Below, piece by piece: positions 28,480-37,540 of a DNA stretch of 64,000 nucleotides. Location of the stretch: positions 1,989,001-2,053,000 of the forward strand of contig NZ_JAUTAH010000001.1 of assembly GCF_030818545.1 (NCBI RefSeq). Direction: 5' to 3'. Each line of letters starts with the position of its first letter. The first letter of the stretch is position 1. The DNA comes from Brevundimonas sp. SORGH_AS_0993. GTDB lineage: Bacteria > Pseudomonadota > Alphaproteobacteria > Caulobacterales > Caulobacteraceae. The position numbers and the translations under genes are program-made. Below the pieces are notes generated by a model. It was not told the origin of the DNA. It did no database searches and saw nothing but the letters and a program-made list of their open reading frames with translations.

Positions 28480-29097
28480 CTAGGAATGGCTCACGCTCGC
28501 TTTAAAAGATGCGCCGGAAGACTCCTGAGCGGCAATCGTTTTCATCCGTTCAAACAAGACCATGCTGACATCGTCCGCAGGCTTTAGCTCGCGACGATAA
28601 TGCAGAGAGACCGCCGGCGTCAAAAATGCGTCGATCTCGGATTCATTGCCGAAAAGTCGCATGTCGCTGTTGTGCCTAAGCGCATCCAGCACACCACGCC
28701 AGTCTTGAAGCAGATCATCCCAGAAAAGAATGTGACGCGGCTGTCCGCGGCTGGCGATTTCCGCATCCTCAACGTGCCGCCGCCAAAGAGAGAGCGCCTC
28801 GTCAACACGGAGATTGTTACGCTCATGCAAGGATGCCGCCACCTCCTTTGGTTCACGCACCGGGATGATTACAAACGGCTGATAGCCGGATTCCACCAAA
28901 ACTTCGCGCCAAAACGGATAGAAGCGACAAATGCGAGGATCCTTGATGACGATCGTATCGCTCTCACCGTACTCGTCCCGCAATTTTTCGCCGGCGCGTC
29001 GCCGAAAACCCTCCAACTGCTGGGCGCTCAGACTGGAGAGATCCAAAGGTTGCGGATCACACCACGACGAACACGCGAGTGCAACCGCGTGAACCGA
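28480..29097 (-). pseudogene. Sulfotransferase family protein, N-terminus missing
   Basis: About 205 residues matching the C-terminal part of PAPS-dependent sulfotransferases: CSSWCDPQPLD, then IVIKDPRICRFYPFWREVL and VIIPVREPKEVAASL. The N-terminal P-loop (GxxRSGTS) that binds the 5'-phosphosulfate is absent because the frame runs into an IS remnant at about 29097. An ATG-like start exists in the remnant but would give an inactive protein. It would have sulfated a surface glycan. It is read toward the GT gene at 26631. Confidence 0.65.
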
Positions 29098-29268
29098 CAC
29101 CCGTTCGACCTCGCCGCCTACAGGCTCCGCAACGCCGTCGAACGCGCCTTCTGCCGCCTCAAGGACTTCCGCGCCGTCGCCACCCGATACGACAAGACCG
29201 CCAGAAACTATCTCGCCGGGCTCTGCATCGTCGCCGCAATCATCCTATGGGCTAAATGAGTCCGAATC
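29098..29268 (+). mobile_element. 3' remnant of an IS5-family element
   Basis: The plus strand encodes the C-terminal 50 residues of an IS5-type transposase (RNAVERAFCRLKDFR, then VATRYDKTARNYLAG) ending in TGA at 29257-29259. The right end is placed before CTAG at 29269-29272, taken as the target copy. The left end and the rest of the transposase are gone. The protein differs from the IS at 38.9 kb, so it is another member of the family. Confidence 0.7.
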
Positions 29269-29871
29269 CTAGTATTTCTAAACAATGATACGATAGTTCT
29301 GAGCCAAGACTGGCTTGACGAGCTTGTTTCTCGCGCCCTTCAATCGGGGGTAGGTGCTGTTGGATGTCGGCTCCTTTATGAGGACGGCACTCTGCAACAT
29401 GCAGGCTTTGTCGCGCGGGAAACCGCTGACGACTTCTTGACGCACGAAGGCGTCGGCGAGGAAGGAAGTGAGGGAGGCTATCTCGGCCGGCACGCCCTCG
29501 TGCACGAGACGAGTGCGGTCACAGGCGCTTGCATCGCTGTACGTCGCGAGTTGTTCCAAGCTCTTGGAGGTTTCGACGCTGTTCAATTCCCGATCGACGG
29601 AAATGACGTAGATTTCTGCTTTAGGGTGCGTGATGCGGGCTATTCGGTGATCTACACGCCTTACGCCACTCTTTATCATCTTAAGTCCAAGACGCGCGGT
29701 TACGGCGCAACGGAAGCGGCGCGCGACAAGGCGCAGCAATCACTTGCTCGACTATGGGAGATGTGGTCGGGCAAATTCACCCCTGACCCATATTACAATC
29801 GTCACTTTGACCGTACCGGGCAACCTTTCTCGCGCTTAAGACCGCCCCTTGAATCGCGCGCCGAATTGTAG
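29269..29871 (+). pseudogene. GT2 glycosyltransferase, 5' truncated
   Basis: About 200 residues of the second half of a family 2 glycosyltransferase. The frame runs straight on from the IS remnant: LNNDT, then VGAVGCRLLYEDGTLQHAGF, VTGACIAVRRELFQALGGFD and DVDFCFRVRDAGYSVIYTP. The nucleotide-binding N-terminal half with the first DxD is missing. A TTG at 29437 could start a 144-residue fragment but that would be non-functional. The original enzyme probably acted in the polysaccharide pathway of this locus. Confidence 0.75.
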
Positions 29872-29900
29872 TCGTCGGATTCAGACTGAGTAGGAATTCG

Positions 29901-32132
29901 GTGGTCGATTCCACCCGAGACAGGCCGAACGGCGAATTAATGGATAGGCAAGAAATCAGAATGACGCATTCAGGCGATCCTTCGACAATCGGCCGTGTGC
30001 TTATCGAAGGGCAGTTTTGCGGCTTCGCCAGCCTCTCGATCGTCAACCGACATCTGGCGAAAGCTCTGCTGCAGCGCGGGCTGGATCTTCGAATTTTACC
30101 GACCGACCGCAGCGAAGGCGAAGGAGAACTCCAACGCGCCGGCTTGGCTGGCATAACCGTCGCCCACGCCGATCCTGTAGACGTGCATTTGCGCAATGCC
30201 TGGCCGCCCGTGACACACGGTATGGCCGGCAAGAGGAACGGGCTGGTGTGCTGGGCCTGGGAGGAAAGCGAGATTCCTCCCCTCATGGCCATGCGCTTCA
30301 ATCGCGACCTCGACCTCATCATGACGACGGCCGGATATGTGTCCGACGCCCTTAGACGATCAGGCGTCAACATCCCGTGTCCCGTTGTAGGAAATGGCGC
30401 AGATCAGATTCTATCTCAGGTGCGCCACAATCAACCGCTCGAAAAAACCGCCAAACGACTACTACATATTTCAACGTGCCTTCCCCGGAAAGCGCCGGAC
30501 GAATTAGTTGAAGCTTTCTGTCGAGCTTTCAACGATCGAGACGACGTAGAACTCTATATCAAGACCAGCCCTAACCCTCATAATGTCGTACGCCGCATTG
30601 TGGAGGACACGCAGTCACGGTTCTCGACCCCGCCAAGGATTGTGATAGATGATTCAACACTCGACGGTGCCGGGATCGCCCGTCTTTATCAGAGCGCCAC
30701 AGCCGTCGTTTTGGTCAGTAAGGGAGAAGGATTCGGGCTTCCTTTGGCAGAAGCGATGCACCTGGGCATCCCTGTCGTCGCTGCGCGCTTAGGAGGGCAG
30801 GCCGATTTCTGTACTGAGAGAACAGCTTTGCTTGTCGAAAGCCGACCGGCAAAATCCAAATCACACGTCGCTTCTGCTTACGGTCTTTGGGAAGATCCCG
30901 ATGTTGAAAGTTTCGCGAAGGCGCTTCAGCAGGCGGTGGATGAACCCGAACTGACGCGGCGTCTGTCTGCCAATGCACGGCGATTAGCGTCCGATTCGCT
31001 GACATGGGACGCCGTGGCTAGCCGCGTCATTTCATCACTATCGACGCAGCAGATATCACGCTCTTCCACCCCCTCATTTGAAGTCGTTTCGACCTGGAAC
31101 GAGGAGTGCGGGATCGCGACGTACTCCGAGCAACTCTATGGCGAGTCTGCACTCAAGGACGGATTGGCCCACGTTTGGGCGCGGCGGTCTCTCAAGCCGA
31201 CAGAAGCGAACTCAAAAGAAAATGGCGTGACGAGACTGTGGGGTTATGATGGCGCGTCTCTGCAGCGCTTCGCCGACCAAGTCGGCAACACAACCCGAGC
31301 GCCCGTAATCTGGTTCCAGCACCATCCCGGGTACTTTTCCGCAGAAGACATGAGAAAGGTCGTACCCGCACTTCGCCGCGGTCGGGATCGACTTATCATC
31401 ACGCTGCACAACGTTCACGAAACCTTGCAGTCTAATGCGGACTGGTTGAGTGGCTTTGACGTCATCGTCGCCCACTCAGCTGAGGACGTGGAAGAACTCG
31501 GCCGCGCGGGTTTTCGGGGCGAAGTCCTTCCACACGGCGTCCGAATCTTGGGCGCCCCCCAACGACCTGACCCCGACAACTTCGTTGTCGGCACGTTCGG
31601 ATTCCTGACAGAACACAAGAATCTGGAACTTCTTGTCAGTGCGGTCGCCTTGGCTCGCAAATCGGACCCGCGCATCCGTCTGGTTCTGGCGAACGCACAG
31701 AGGGTAGAGCGTCAAAGCCGCGTAGCGCGGTCGCGGGTAGACGCCTTGATCAAGACGTTGAAACTTGAAGACCATGTCACGGCCAACTATGATTTCTTGC
31801 CGGATGAAGAGGTGGTCAAGCTCCTGGCGCCTTGCGATCTGCTAGCGTTTCCTTATGGCCCCTCTCCCGAAGGCGCTTCGGGCGCCGCTAGGATGGCCAT
31901 AGCTCTGGACCGACCCACATTGCTTTCGAACTCGGACGTTTTCCGAGACCTGCTGCCTTTCAGCCATCTCGTGCGAAACTTGGATGTGGAAACTCTGGCC
32001 GAAGCCATACTGGGTCTCGCCCAAGACAATGCGATACGCACCTTGCATGACCGCGCCCGGCGACGTTACGCCGAAACCCACAGCTGGGAAGTGGTTGGCC
32101 AGCGCGCTGCCAATCTGATGAGGATTTCTTGA
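29901..32132 (+). CDS. Tandem glycosyltransferase, two GT4 domains
   Basis: A 743-residue cytosolic protein with two complete GT-B units. The first (about 30-385) has STCLPRKAPDELVEAF and KGEGFGLPLAEAMHLGIPV at the donor site. The second (about 395-743) has HNVHETLQ, GTFGFLTEHKNLELLV and a donor region SPEGASGAARMAIALDRPT. It could add two sugars in turn, as in other double GT4 enzymes of capsule and O-antigen loci. The GTG start has AGGAA at close spacing; ATGs at 29940 and 29961 are alternatives. The next gene starts at the stop, so the plus-strand genes form an operon. Confidence 0.85.
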   Translation: MVDSTRDRPNGELMDRQEIRMTHSGDPSTIGRVLIEGQFCGFASLSIVNRHLAKALLQRGLDLRILPTDRSEGEGELQRAGLAGITVAHADPVDVHLRNAWPPVTHGMAGKRNGLVCWAWEESEIPPLMAMRFNRDLDLIMTTAGYVSDALRRSGVNIPCPVVGNGADQILSQVRHNQPLEKTAKRLLHISTCLPRKAPDELVEAFCRAFNDRDDVELYIKTSPNPHNVVRRIVEDTQSRFSTPPRIVIDDSTLDGAGIARLYQSATAVVLVSKGEGFGLPLAEAMHLGIPVVAARLGGQADFCTERTALLVESRPAKSKSHVASAYGLWEDPDVESFAKALQQAVDEPELTRRLSANARRLASDSLTWDAVASRVISSLSTQQISRSSTPSFEVVSTWNEECGIATYSEQLYGESALKDGLAHVWARRSLKPTEANSKENGVTRLWGYDGASLQRFADQVGNTTRAPVIWFQHHPGYFSAEDMRKVVPALRRGRDRLIITLHNVHETLQSNADWLSGFDVIVAHSAEDVEELGRAGFRGEVLPHGVRILGAPQRPDPDNFVVGTFGFLTEHKNLELLVSAVALARKSDPRIRLVLANAQRVERQSRVARSRVDALIKTLKLEDHVTANYDFLPDEEVVKLLAPCDLLAFPYGPSPEGASGAARMAIALDRPTLLSNSDVFRDLLPFSHLVRNLDVETLAEAILGLAQDNAIRTLHDRARRRYAETHSWEVVGQRAANLMRIS

Positions 32133-33050
32133 ATGACGAAGCCGCGCGATATCGCTGCAATACCAGCTGCCCTGTTGAAACTCCCGGCTGAAGCGTTTGT
32201 CCGGGCTGCGATCGAATCGCTCGGAGCGACGACGGTCACGCCACGCGACGCCAATGCCCTTACCCAGGCCATTCTCCGGGGGGTGAACAAATCTCGGATC
32301 TGGGCAGCCCTGCAGGCGCGCAGCAGCGGAACGCCCAGTTCGCCCCCGCCTGTTGTGCCAACCGCCATTGTCCGCCCGGACGACGAGATTGCGGTGGAAG
32401 AGATTTTGACGAGCCATGCGCCGTCTGACGACGCCGTATTTTTGGATTACGCCGCCTATCGGCTCATGAGCCGGAATTTGCAGATTCATGAACGGCTTCG
32501 CTTCCAGGATCGCCTGAATGCCGGCGTCAGCCGATTGGAGATCATTCAAGAGATCATCGATATCGCACGTGCGGAAGGACGAAATCCCATCGTAGCCCGG
32601 ATGACCGGCGACACGCCGTTCTCGCTCATCTCGGCGGAACGTAGCGAGCGCTTGGTGCTGATGTTGTCGCTTGGTGATCGCGGGCTAATGGTCACAGGCG
32701 ACGCGCTTTCGGACAATGCGCGCTATAAGGACGACGGACTGGAGGTGAGCGAAGGCTTGGTCCTTGCCGGGCCAAAGAAGCCCTTACGGCCAGGCCTTTG
32801 GCGTCTCAACGTGGATTGGCGGCAGCATCGTGACTCGGTCATATGTGTAGAGGCGACGGCCAACGCAGGGCTTGAAAAGCTTTTCTCGATGTCCTTCGCC
32901 GGCCAGGCGACATTCTGCAGCGAGTTTCGCACACTGCCGGAACATCTGGTGTGCGAAGTCCTGATTTTCGCCATCCGAAAAGGCGAGCCGGACGATCAGC
33001 CCTGGATCGTAAAGCCGCAAGAAGTCAGCCTCACCTGGGTCGCCGAATGA
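32133..33050 (+). CDS. DUF4214-like protein of the polysaccharide locus
   Basis: A 305-residue protein with no recognised enzyme motif. Residues about 95-150 (VFLDYAAYRLMSRNLQIHERL and LNAGVSRLEIIQEII) resemble the short DUF4214 helical repeat. Residues 200-305 appear beta rich and contain a GPKKPLRPGLWRLNVDW motif similar to a segment in the 285-residue gene at 33946. It begins directly at the stop of the tandem glycosyltransferase and shares ATGA with the following TPR gene. The role is unknown. Confidence 0.65.
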   Translation: MTKPRDIAAIPAALLKLPAEAFVRAAIESLGATTVTPRDANALTQAILRGVNKSRIWAALQARSSGTPSSPPPVVPTAIVRPDDEIAVEEILTSHAPSDDAVFLDYAAYRLMSRNLQIHERLRFQDRLNAGVSRLEIIQEIIDIARAEGRNPIVARMTGDTPFSLISAERSERLVLMLSLGDRGLMVTGDALSDNARYKDDGLEVSEGLVLAGPKKPLRPGLWRLNVDWRQHRDSVICVEATANAGLEKLFSMSFAGQATFCSEFRTLPEHLVCEVLIFAIRKGEPDDQPWIVKPQEVSLTWVAE

Positions 33051-33868
33051 AACTCGATGTTGCATTCAGACGCATCGCTGATGCCCGCTCAAGCGCAGAG
33101 CGGAAACGAATCCTTCAGGATGCCAAGGTCGCCAAGTCGCAGCACGACTGGCGTGGCGCAGCGGATCTTTATCGCCGCGCTCTGGTTCTTCGCGACGGCT
33201 TCGGACCGCGTGTGCAACTGGGCCACATGCTCAAGGAGGCCGGCGAGCTTGATGCTGCGGAAGCGGCCTATTTCGAAGCCCTCAAGCAGCGACCTGACGA
33301 CGCCGACCTCAATGTTCAGATCGGCCATTTCTTCTGGGTGAAGGGCGATGCCGAGAAATCGCTCCACTACTATGAACGCGCTGCGCAATTGGCCCCCAAT
33401 GATGGAGCTATAGCCGAAACGCTTCGCGTCGGCGCGGCCAGAGCCGCTGACGCCCCCTGGCAGGGTCGGGTCGATGCGGCGATGGCCGCCATGGCGCAAG
33501 GACGATGGGCGGCGGCCGAAACGGATTTGCAAGAACTGGTGGATGCCGGTCGCCGAAACTATCTGCTTCTCCTCGCCCATGCGGTGAAGGAACAGGGCCG
33601 GCTGAAGGACGCCGTGGCCCTGTACAGCGAGTACCTGCAATACGTGACCCCCGAGGTCGGCGCGCGCGCCTACGAAGCCCGACTACAGTACGCCAATGCA
33701 CTGCAACTGGCTCAGCGGTTCAGCGAGGCGGCCCAGCAATTTTCGACTGCCCGCATGTTGCGCATGGAAACCGAAGGCTGGGCCGGGTCGGAGGATCACA
33801 TCCTCGAACAAATCCGCATCTGCATCCGCCAGGTCCACCCCGCCCTCGACACGTCGCGTCTTCGTTAA
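33047..33868 (+). CDS. TPR protein of the polysaccharide locus
   Basis: A 273-residue protein with four or more tetratricopeptide repeats between residues 20 and 250 (AADLYRRALVLRDGFGPRVQLG, AEAAYFEALKQRPDDADLNVQ-type). No signal peptide is visible. The ATG overlaps the stop of the DUF4214-like gene, so it is translationally coupled to it. It probably works as a protein-interaction scaffold in glycan assembly, but that is inferred from position alone. Confidence 0.75.
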   Translation: MKLDVAFRRIADARSSAERKRILQDAKVAKSQHDWRGAADLYRRALVLRDGFGPRVQLGHMLKEAGELDAAEAAYFEALKQRPDDADLNVQIGHFFWVKGDAEKSLHYYERAAQLAPNDGAIAETLRVGAARAADAPWQGRVDAAMAAMAQGRWAAAETDLQELVDAGRRNYLLLLAHAVKEQGRLKDAVALYSEYLQYVTPEVGARAYEARLQYANALQLAQRFSEAAQQFSTARMLRMETEGWAGSEDHILEQIRICIRQVHPALDTSRLR

Positions 33869-33945
33869 GCGACGATCCGAGCCTGCAGCCTTTGTGGGTT
33901 CCAAGGCGTCTGATGCTTGAACAAAGCCAACGCAAATCTCGCCTC

Positions 33946-34803
33946 TCAGAGGCTAGGTGGATTTGACACTTCGGTAATTTCAACCCCGCCGAAACTTATG
34001 TGCCCGTCGAACACGCCTTCCAGCTGAACCAGCCGCACTTCACTGGAGGCGGCCTCAGTCCACCGGTGCTCCATGATGATCTCGAAGTACCCAGGTCTGG
34101 ATGGGGAAAATTCCTGAGCCTCATAAACCTCTACGCCGCCCCAATCGACGCGAAAACGAGAACGGCTCGCCCCCTCGTCGAATCCAAACTTGATCTTGGC
34201 CTGCCAGGTTGCCGGCCGCATGACGATATAAGGTCCAGAGATCAAAAAACGCGGCTTTCCTGTGATGTCGAAGGGCAGGCCCGACATCGCTAGGTCGACA
34301 GATCGCACATCGTAACTAAAGAGTTCTGGCGACCAGATCGCAGAAGCCTCACCCATAAGCAGGCCAAGCGCTTCCGCCGCAGCCTCTGATCGCGAACTGA
34401 CGGATTTCGGCTGATCTGGACAAGCGACTTCGAGCCCCGGAGCGATCTCTATCAGCCGGCCTGCTTCAGTTGGCAGTACAAGCCGCCGCACGCCTTCGAG
34501 TCGAGCAGCGTCCCAGAGGCAGCGGGAAATAGATTCGATGTTGCAAGAACCATGACTTTCGTCATCGAGATCTGGCAAACCCAGCAGTATCACGATTTCA
34601 GAAACATCTGCCCCTCTGTCCAAAGCCGCCTCGACAGAAGTGCAGATGAAGAGAACGCCGTCACGCCAATCTTCGATCGAGTCTCTTTTCAAAGCATCGG
34701 ACAGGCGCCATCCTTTTAAAGTGGCTTGGCTTGCAATTGCATTTCGCCAGCCCGTCCAGGACCTGCACGGCGGCAGCACAACGCAATGAGTAGGCAACGC
34801 CAT
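33946..34803 (-). CDS. Hypothetical protein linked to the ABC export operon
   Basis: A 285-residue protein I do not recognise. The N-terminal half is alpha/beta (GVLFICTSVEAAL, SEIVILLGLPDLDD). The C-terminal half is beta rich with GPYIVMRPATWQAKIKFGFD and PGYFEIIMEHRW, like a carbohydrate-binding sandwich. It starts three bases after the KpsT-like gene and is the last gene of the minus-strand export operon. No signal peptide is seen. A role in glycan recognition or modification is plausible but unproven. Confidence 0.65.
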   Translation of the reverse strand: MALPTHCVVLPPCRSWTGWRNAIASQATLKGWRLSDALKRDSIEDWRDGVLFICTSVEAALDRGADVSEIVILLGLPDLDDESHGSCNIESISRCLWDAARLEGVRRLVLPTEAGRLIEIAPGLEVACPDQPKSVSSRSEAAAEALGLLMGEASAIWSPELFSYDVRSVDLAMSGLPFDITGKPRFLISGPYIVMRPATWQAKIKFGFDEGASRSRFRVDWGGVEVYEAQEFSPSRPGYFEIIMEHRWTEAASSEVRLVQLEGVFDGHISFGGVEITEVSNPPSL

Positions 34804-34806
34804 AAA

Positions 34807-35484
34807 TTATGCAGCCCTCAACCACGTGTATACTTCAACAGCTTCTTGCACATCGTCAAAAAGCTTAGCCTTTCCGCTCTCTATGATCAGCGCCTGATCG
34901 CAATAACTCGCAACCATATCGGTGTTGTGAGATGCCATTACAAACGCCCTATGCGCTCTATTCTGGAACAACTCTTCCTGACACTTGCGCTGGAAGCGTG
35001 CGTCACCAACCGCAACCAATTCGTCAATCAGATAGCAATCGAACTCGACCGCGAGGGACAGCCCAAAAGCCAGCCGCGCCCGCATACCAGACGAATACTG
35101 CTTCACGGGCCGCCGCATAGCGTTCCCTAGTTCAGCAAAATCATCCACCCTCGCCATCAGGTCTTTGAAGTCCCTGTCGTAGAGCCGCGCCAAAAATCTT
35201 ACATTATCGATTCCCGTCAGTGAGCCTTGAAAGCCCCCTGCGAAGCCAATGGGCCAAGACGAAGTCATCCTCCAGGTAATCGTGCCTTCCGTAGGCCGGT
35301 CGATCCCGCCGAGCATGCGTATGAAGGATGACTTGCCCTGCCCGTTGCGACCAAGCAGAGCTAGCCGTCCATCTCGACGCAAGGAGAGGTTTAGATCAGA
35401 AAACAAGGGTTTGTGCGCGCCCGGGTGCGTACGACTCAACCCCTGGATCAGCAACCCTATTTCGCTAGGCACCAAATCGGTCAT
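34807..35484 (-). CDS. kpsT: Polysaccharide ABC transporter, ATP-binding protein (KpsT-like)
   Basis: A 225-residue ATPase that powers export of a lipid-linked polysaccharide. Walker A is GRNGQGKSS, the signature motif is YSSGMRARL, and Walker B region FDCYLIDELVAVGD is present. It is short and lacks the C-terminal glycan-binding domain of Wzt proteins, so it is of the KpsT/CtrD capsule type. Its ATG overlaps the stop of the KpsE-like gene by four bases. Gene symbol given by similarity of family and operon, not by demonstrated function. Confidence 0.88.
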   Translation of the reverse strand: MTDLVPSEIGLLIQGLSRTHPGAHKPLFSDLNLSLRRDGRLALLGRNGQGKSSFIRMLGGIDRPTEGTITWRMTSSWPIGFAGGFQGSLTGIDNVRFLARLYDRDFKDLMARVDDFAELGNAMRRPVKQYSSGMRARLAFGLSLAVEFDCYLIDELVAVGDARFQRKCQEELFQNRAHRAFVMASHNTDMVASYCDQALIIESGKAKLFDDVQEAVEVYTWLRAA

Positions 35485-36647
35485 CCGAGCTGACGGTGTT
35501 CACGCACTCCCGCCCATATCAGCCAACCCAGACCGTAAATCAGCATTGTAGAAAAGAACATCGTAAGAACCGCAACGAGGCGACGCGGCTCTGTCGGCTT
35601 GTCCGGGTAGCTAGGGCTGACGATGCGCTCTAGGTAAAGTTTCTGGCGTCGAGCCTCCTGTTCGGCCGTGACGACGCCTGCGGTGGCTTCCGCCAGTTCC
35701 TTGTTGGCGAGTTCGCGCCGCAGCGACAGGTCCTCATAGCCGCTGATCTTGCTGGCGAGAGAGTTTGACGACCCCGCGATCTTGGCGCGTTCGGTGGCAA
35801 CCTGACTTTCGTAAGCCGCGATACGAGAATCCAGCATAGGAAGTTGAGGGCTTCGGGGTGCGTCGGCGGCGAGTTGCGTACGCTCCGCCTTCAAGTTCGC
35901 GATCGCCGCAAGAAGGTTGCCTACGAGAGCAGAGCCCTCCGTCGCGGTGCGAGCAGGATCTATAAATTGTTCCCGGTTACGAAACGCCGCCAGTTGAGAC
36001 TGGATTTCCGATAGTCGCGTCCGCGCCTCTTCCTGGCTTCGCTTGGCGTCACGAACCGCGTCTTCAGTCGCGCGTGTATTCATTCGGTTGACGAGCCGCT
36101 CCCCCCCATCAAGCATGGCGACATTGAGCGACTGCGCGATCTTTGGATCAAAACTCTCGACACGCAGGGTGCTGATCCCTGTCGTTGCGTCATATCCGGT
36201 GACGACAAACCGCTTGAAAGCTTTTCGCAAGCCCTCGTCAGAGTCGCCCTCCCAAAACCGAGGCCACCCCGTGAGGGGATCACCGCCTCGGGGCGCGAGA
36301 ATCTTCTGAAGGTCAAAGCGCTGGCGCAACTCCTGAATTCCATCCGAAGACAGCACATATTCGTGCACAGCGAAGGCGTCAGAAGCCGAGGCAGACAGTC
36401 CCACGCCTTGCAAGACGAAGCCCAGGGACGTCGCCTGCGATTGATTGGCCTGCCGGACGACAAACCGCGCTTCAGACACATAAAGCGGTGACGCAATCAA
36501 CAGATAGTAGATCGCAACCAGAAGCGTCGGAACCACCACAACGCTCAGAAAGCCCGTCGGCAGGCGACGCCACCAGCGCGTCTCCGTGGGGGATGACGTG
36601 ATGAGCTGGGGGATCGGACCCACATAATTGATCTTTGTTTCGCTCAT
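35481..36647 (-). CDS. kpsE: Capsule export inner-membrane protein (KpsE-like)
   Basis: A 388-residue protein with one membrane segment near the N-terminus (about 28-50), a long central region with coiled coils (SQEEARTRLSEIQSQLAAFRNRE) reaching into the periplasm, and a second membrane segment near the C-terminus (about 355-380). This is the layout of KpsE/CtrB polysaccharide co-polymerase type proteins that join the ABC exporter to the outer membrane channel. KpsT-like follows with a four-base overlap. Confidence 0.87.
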   Translation of the reverse strand: MSETKINYVGPIPQLITSSPTETRWWRRLPTGFLSVVVVPTLLVAIYYLLIASPLYVSEARFVVRQANQSQATSLGFVLQGVGLSASASDAFAVHEYVLSSDGIQELRQRFDLQKILAPRGGDPLTGWPRFWEGDSDEGLRKAFKRFVVTGYDATTGISTLRVESFDPKIAQSLNVAMLDGGERLVNRMNTRATEDAVRDAKRSQEEARTRLSEIQSQLAAFRNREQFIDPARTATEGSALVGNLLAAIANLKAERTQLAADAPRSPQLPMLDSRIAAYESQVATERAKIAGSSNSLASKISGYEDLSLRRELANKELAEATAGVVTAEQEARRQKLYLERIVSPSYPDKPTEPRRLVAVLTMFFSTMLIYGLGWLIWAGVREHRQLG

Positions 36648-36665
36648 TGGTTTCGCCCAGCGGAG

Positions 36666-37442
36666 TTAGGATTCGGTTTCGATTAGTGGTCGAGCGCTTG
36701 AGATAAGCAAAAGGCCGACAATGTTGAAAACTGCACCAAAAGCCAGCGCATAAGGAACATCGTAATAGGTTTTGACAAACTCGCCAAATACAGATGAGCG
36801 CATCATCTCAACCGGATGCACGAAAGGCAATATGAGGAGGACTTTTCGAAACCCCGCCGGCAGCCATGCAACCATCGTGAACACGCCCGAAAGAGGCAGC
36901 ATCAAGTAACCAATCAGGCCGATCAACCGCTCCATCACATCGAAACGCATGGCCAACCCGGTAAGGATCAGGGCAAAGCCTGTGGATATGAAGGCAAGAA
37001 GAAACCACCCCTCATACAGCAACAGGTAGTTACTTGGAGGACTTACCTGACCCACAGCAAGCAAAAAGACATAAACGACCGCATAGGCGATCGTAGCGCC
37101 TGCAAATTCTAACAAGACACGTGCTGTGAATATATGAAATGAACCAATCTGCCTATGGTAGAGTAGCCCCATGTTGCCTTGCAGCGCACCAGCTAGATAG
37201 CCAATCAAGTGTCGGATAAGAATCAGCGACATATAGGCCGTCATAACGAATGGCGCGAGGCGAATTCCGTGCTCGTATGCGGGCTTGGTGAAGCTCCACA
37301 GCACCATCACTCCGAAACAGAAGGCAAGCGGCTCGGCCACCAGCCATACAAAGCCAAGCCCCTCACGCCCGAAACGCGTGATGATCTCCCTCATCAGCAA
37401 GGCGAGAACGGTCCTGCAATGTCTTTTTATAGAAGCGATCAT
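36666..37442 (-). CDS. kpsM: Polysaccharide ABC transporter permease (KpsM-like)
   Basis: A 258-residue integral membrane protein with six hydrophobic segments and the ABC-2 pattern (REIITRFGREGLGFVWLVAEPL). It would form the channel that carries the finished polysaccharide across the inner membrane with the KpsT-like ATPase. It is first in the order kpsM-kpsE-kpsT-unknown on the minus strand. No clear ribosome-binding site is seen at the ATG; another ATG at residue 17 is an alternative. Confidence 0.88.
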   Translation of the reverse strand: MIASIKRHCRTVLALLMREIITRFGREGLGFVWLVAEPLAFCFGVMVLWSFTKPAYEHGIRLAPFVMTAYMSLILIRHLIGYLAGALQGNMGLLYHRQIGSFHIFTARVLLEFAGATIAYAVVYVFLLAVGQVSPPSNYLLLYEGWFLLAFISTGFALILTGLAMRFDVMERLIGLIGYLMLPLSGVFTMVAWLPAGFRKVLLILPFVHPVEMMRSSVFGEFVKTYYDVPYALAFGAVFNIVGLLLISSARPLIETES

Positions 37443-37540
37443 GGCACTGCCGCAATGGACCTAGGAATAAACCTCGACCGAGCAGATCGACCTTTTCTTC
37501 GTTTGCGCTCGATTGGAAGACCGGGTCAAGGGCCGGATAC

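Noticed and set aside
29098-29268. Second copy of the IS at 38.9 kb
   Set aside because: The C-terminal transposase residues differ at many positions (for example RNAVERAFCRLKDFR versus RNRVERFFSHIKHFR), so it comes from another IS5-family element.
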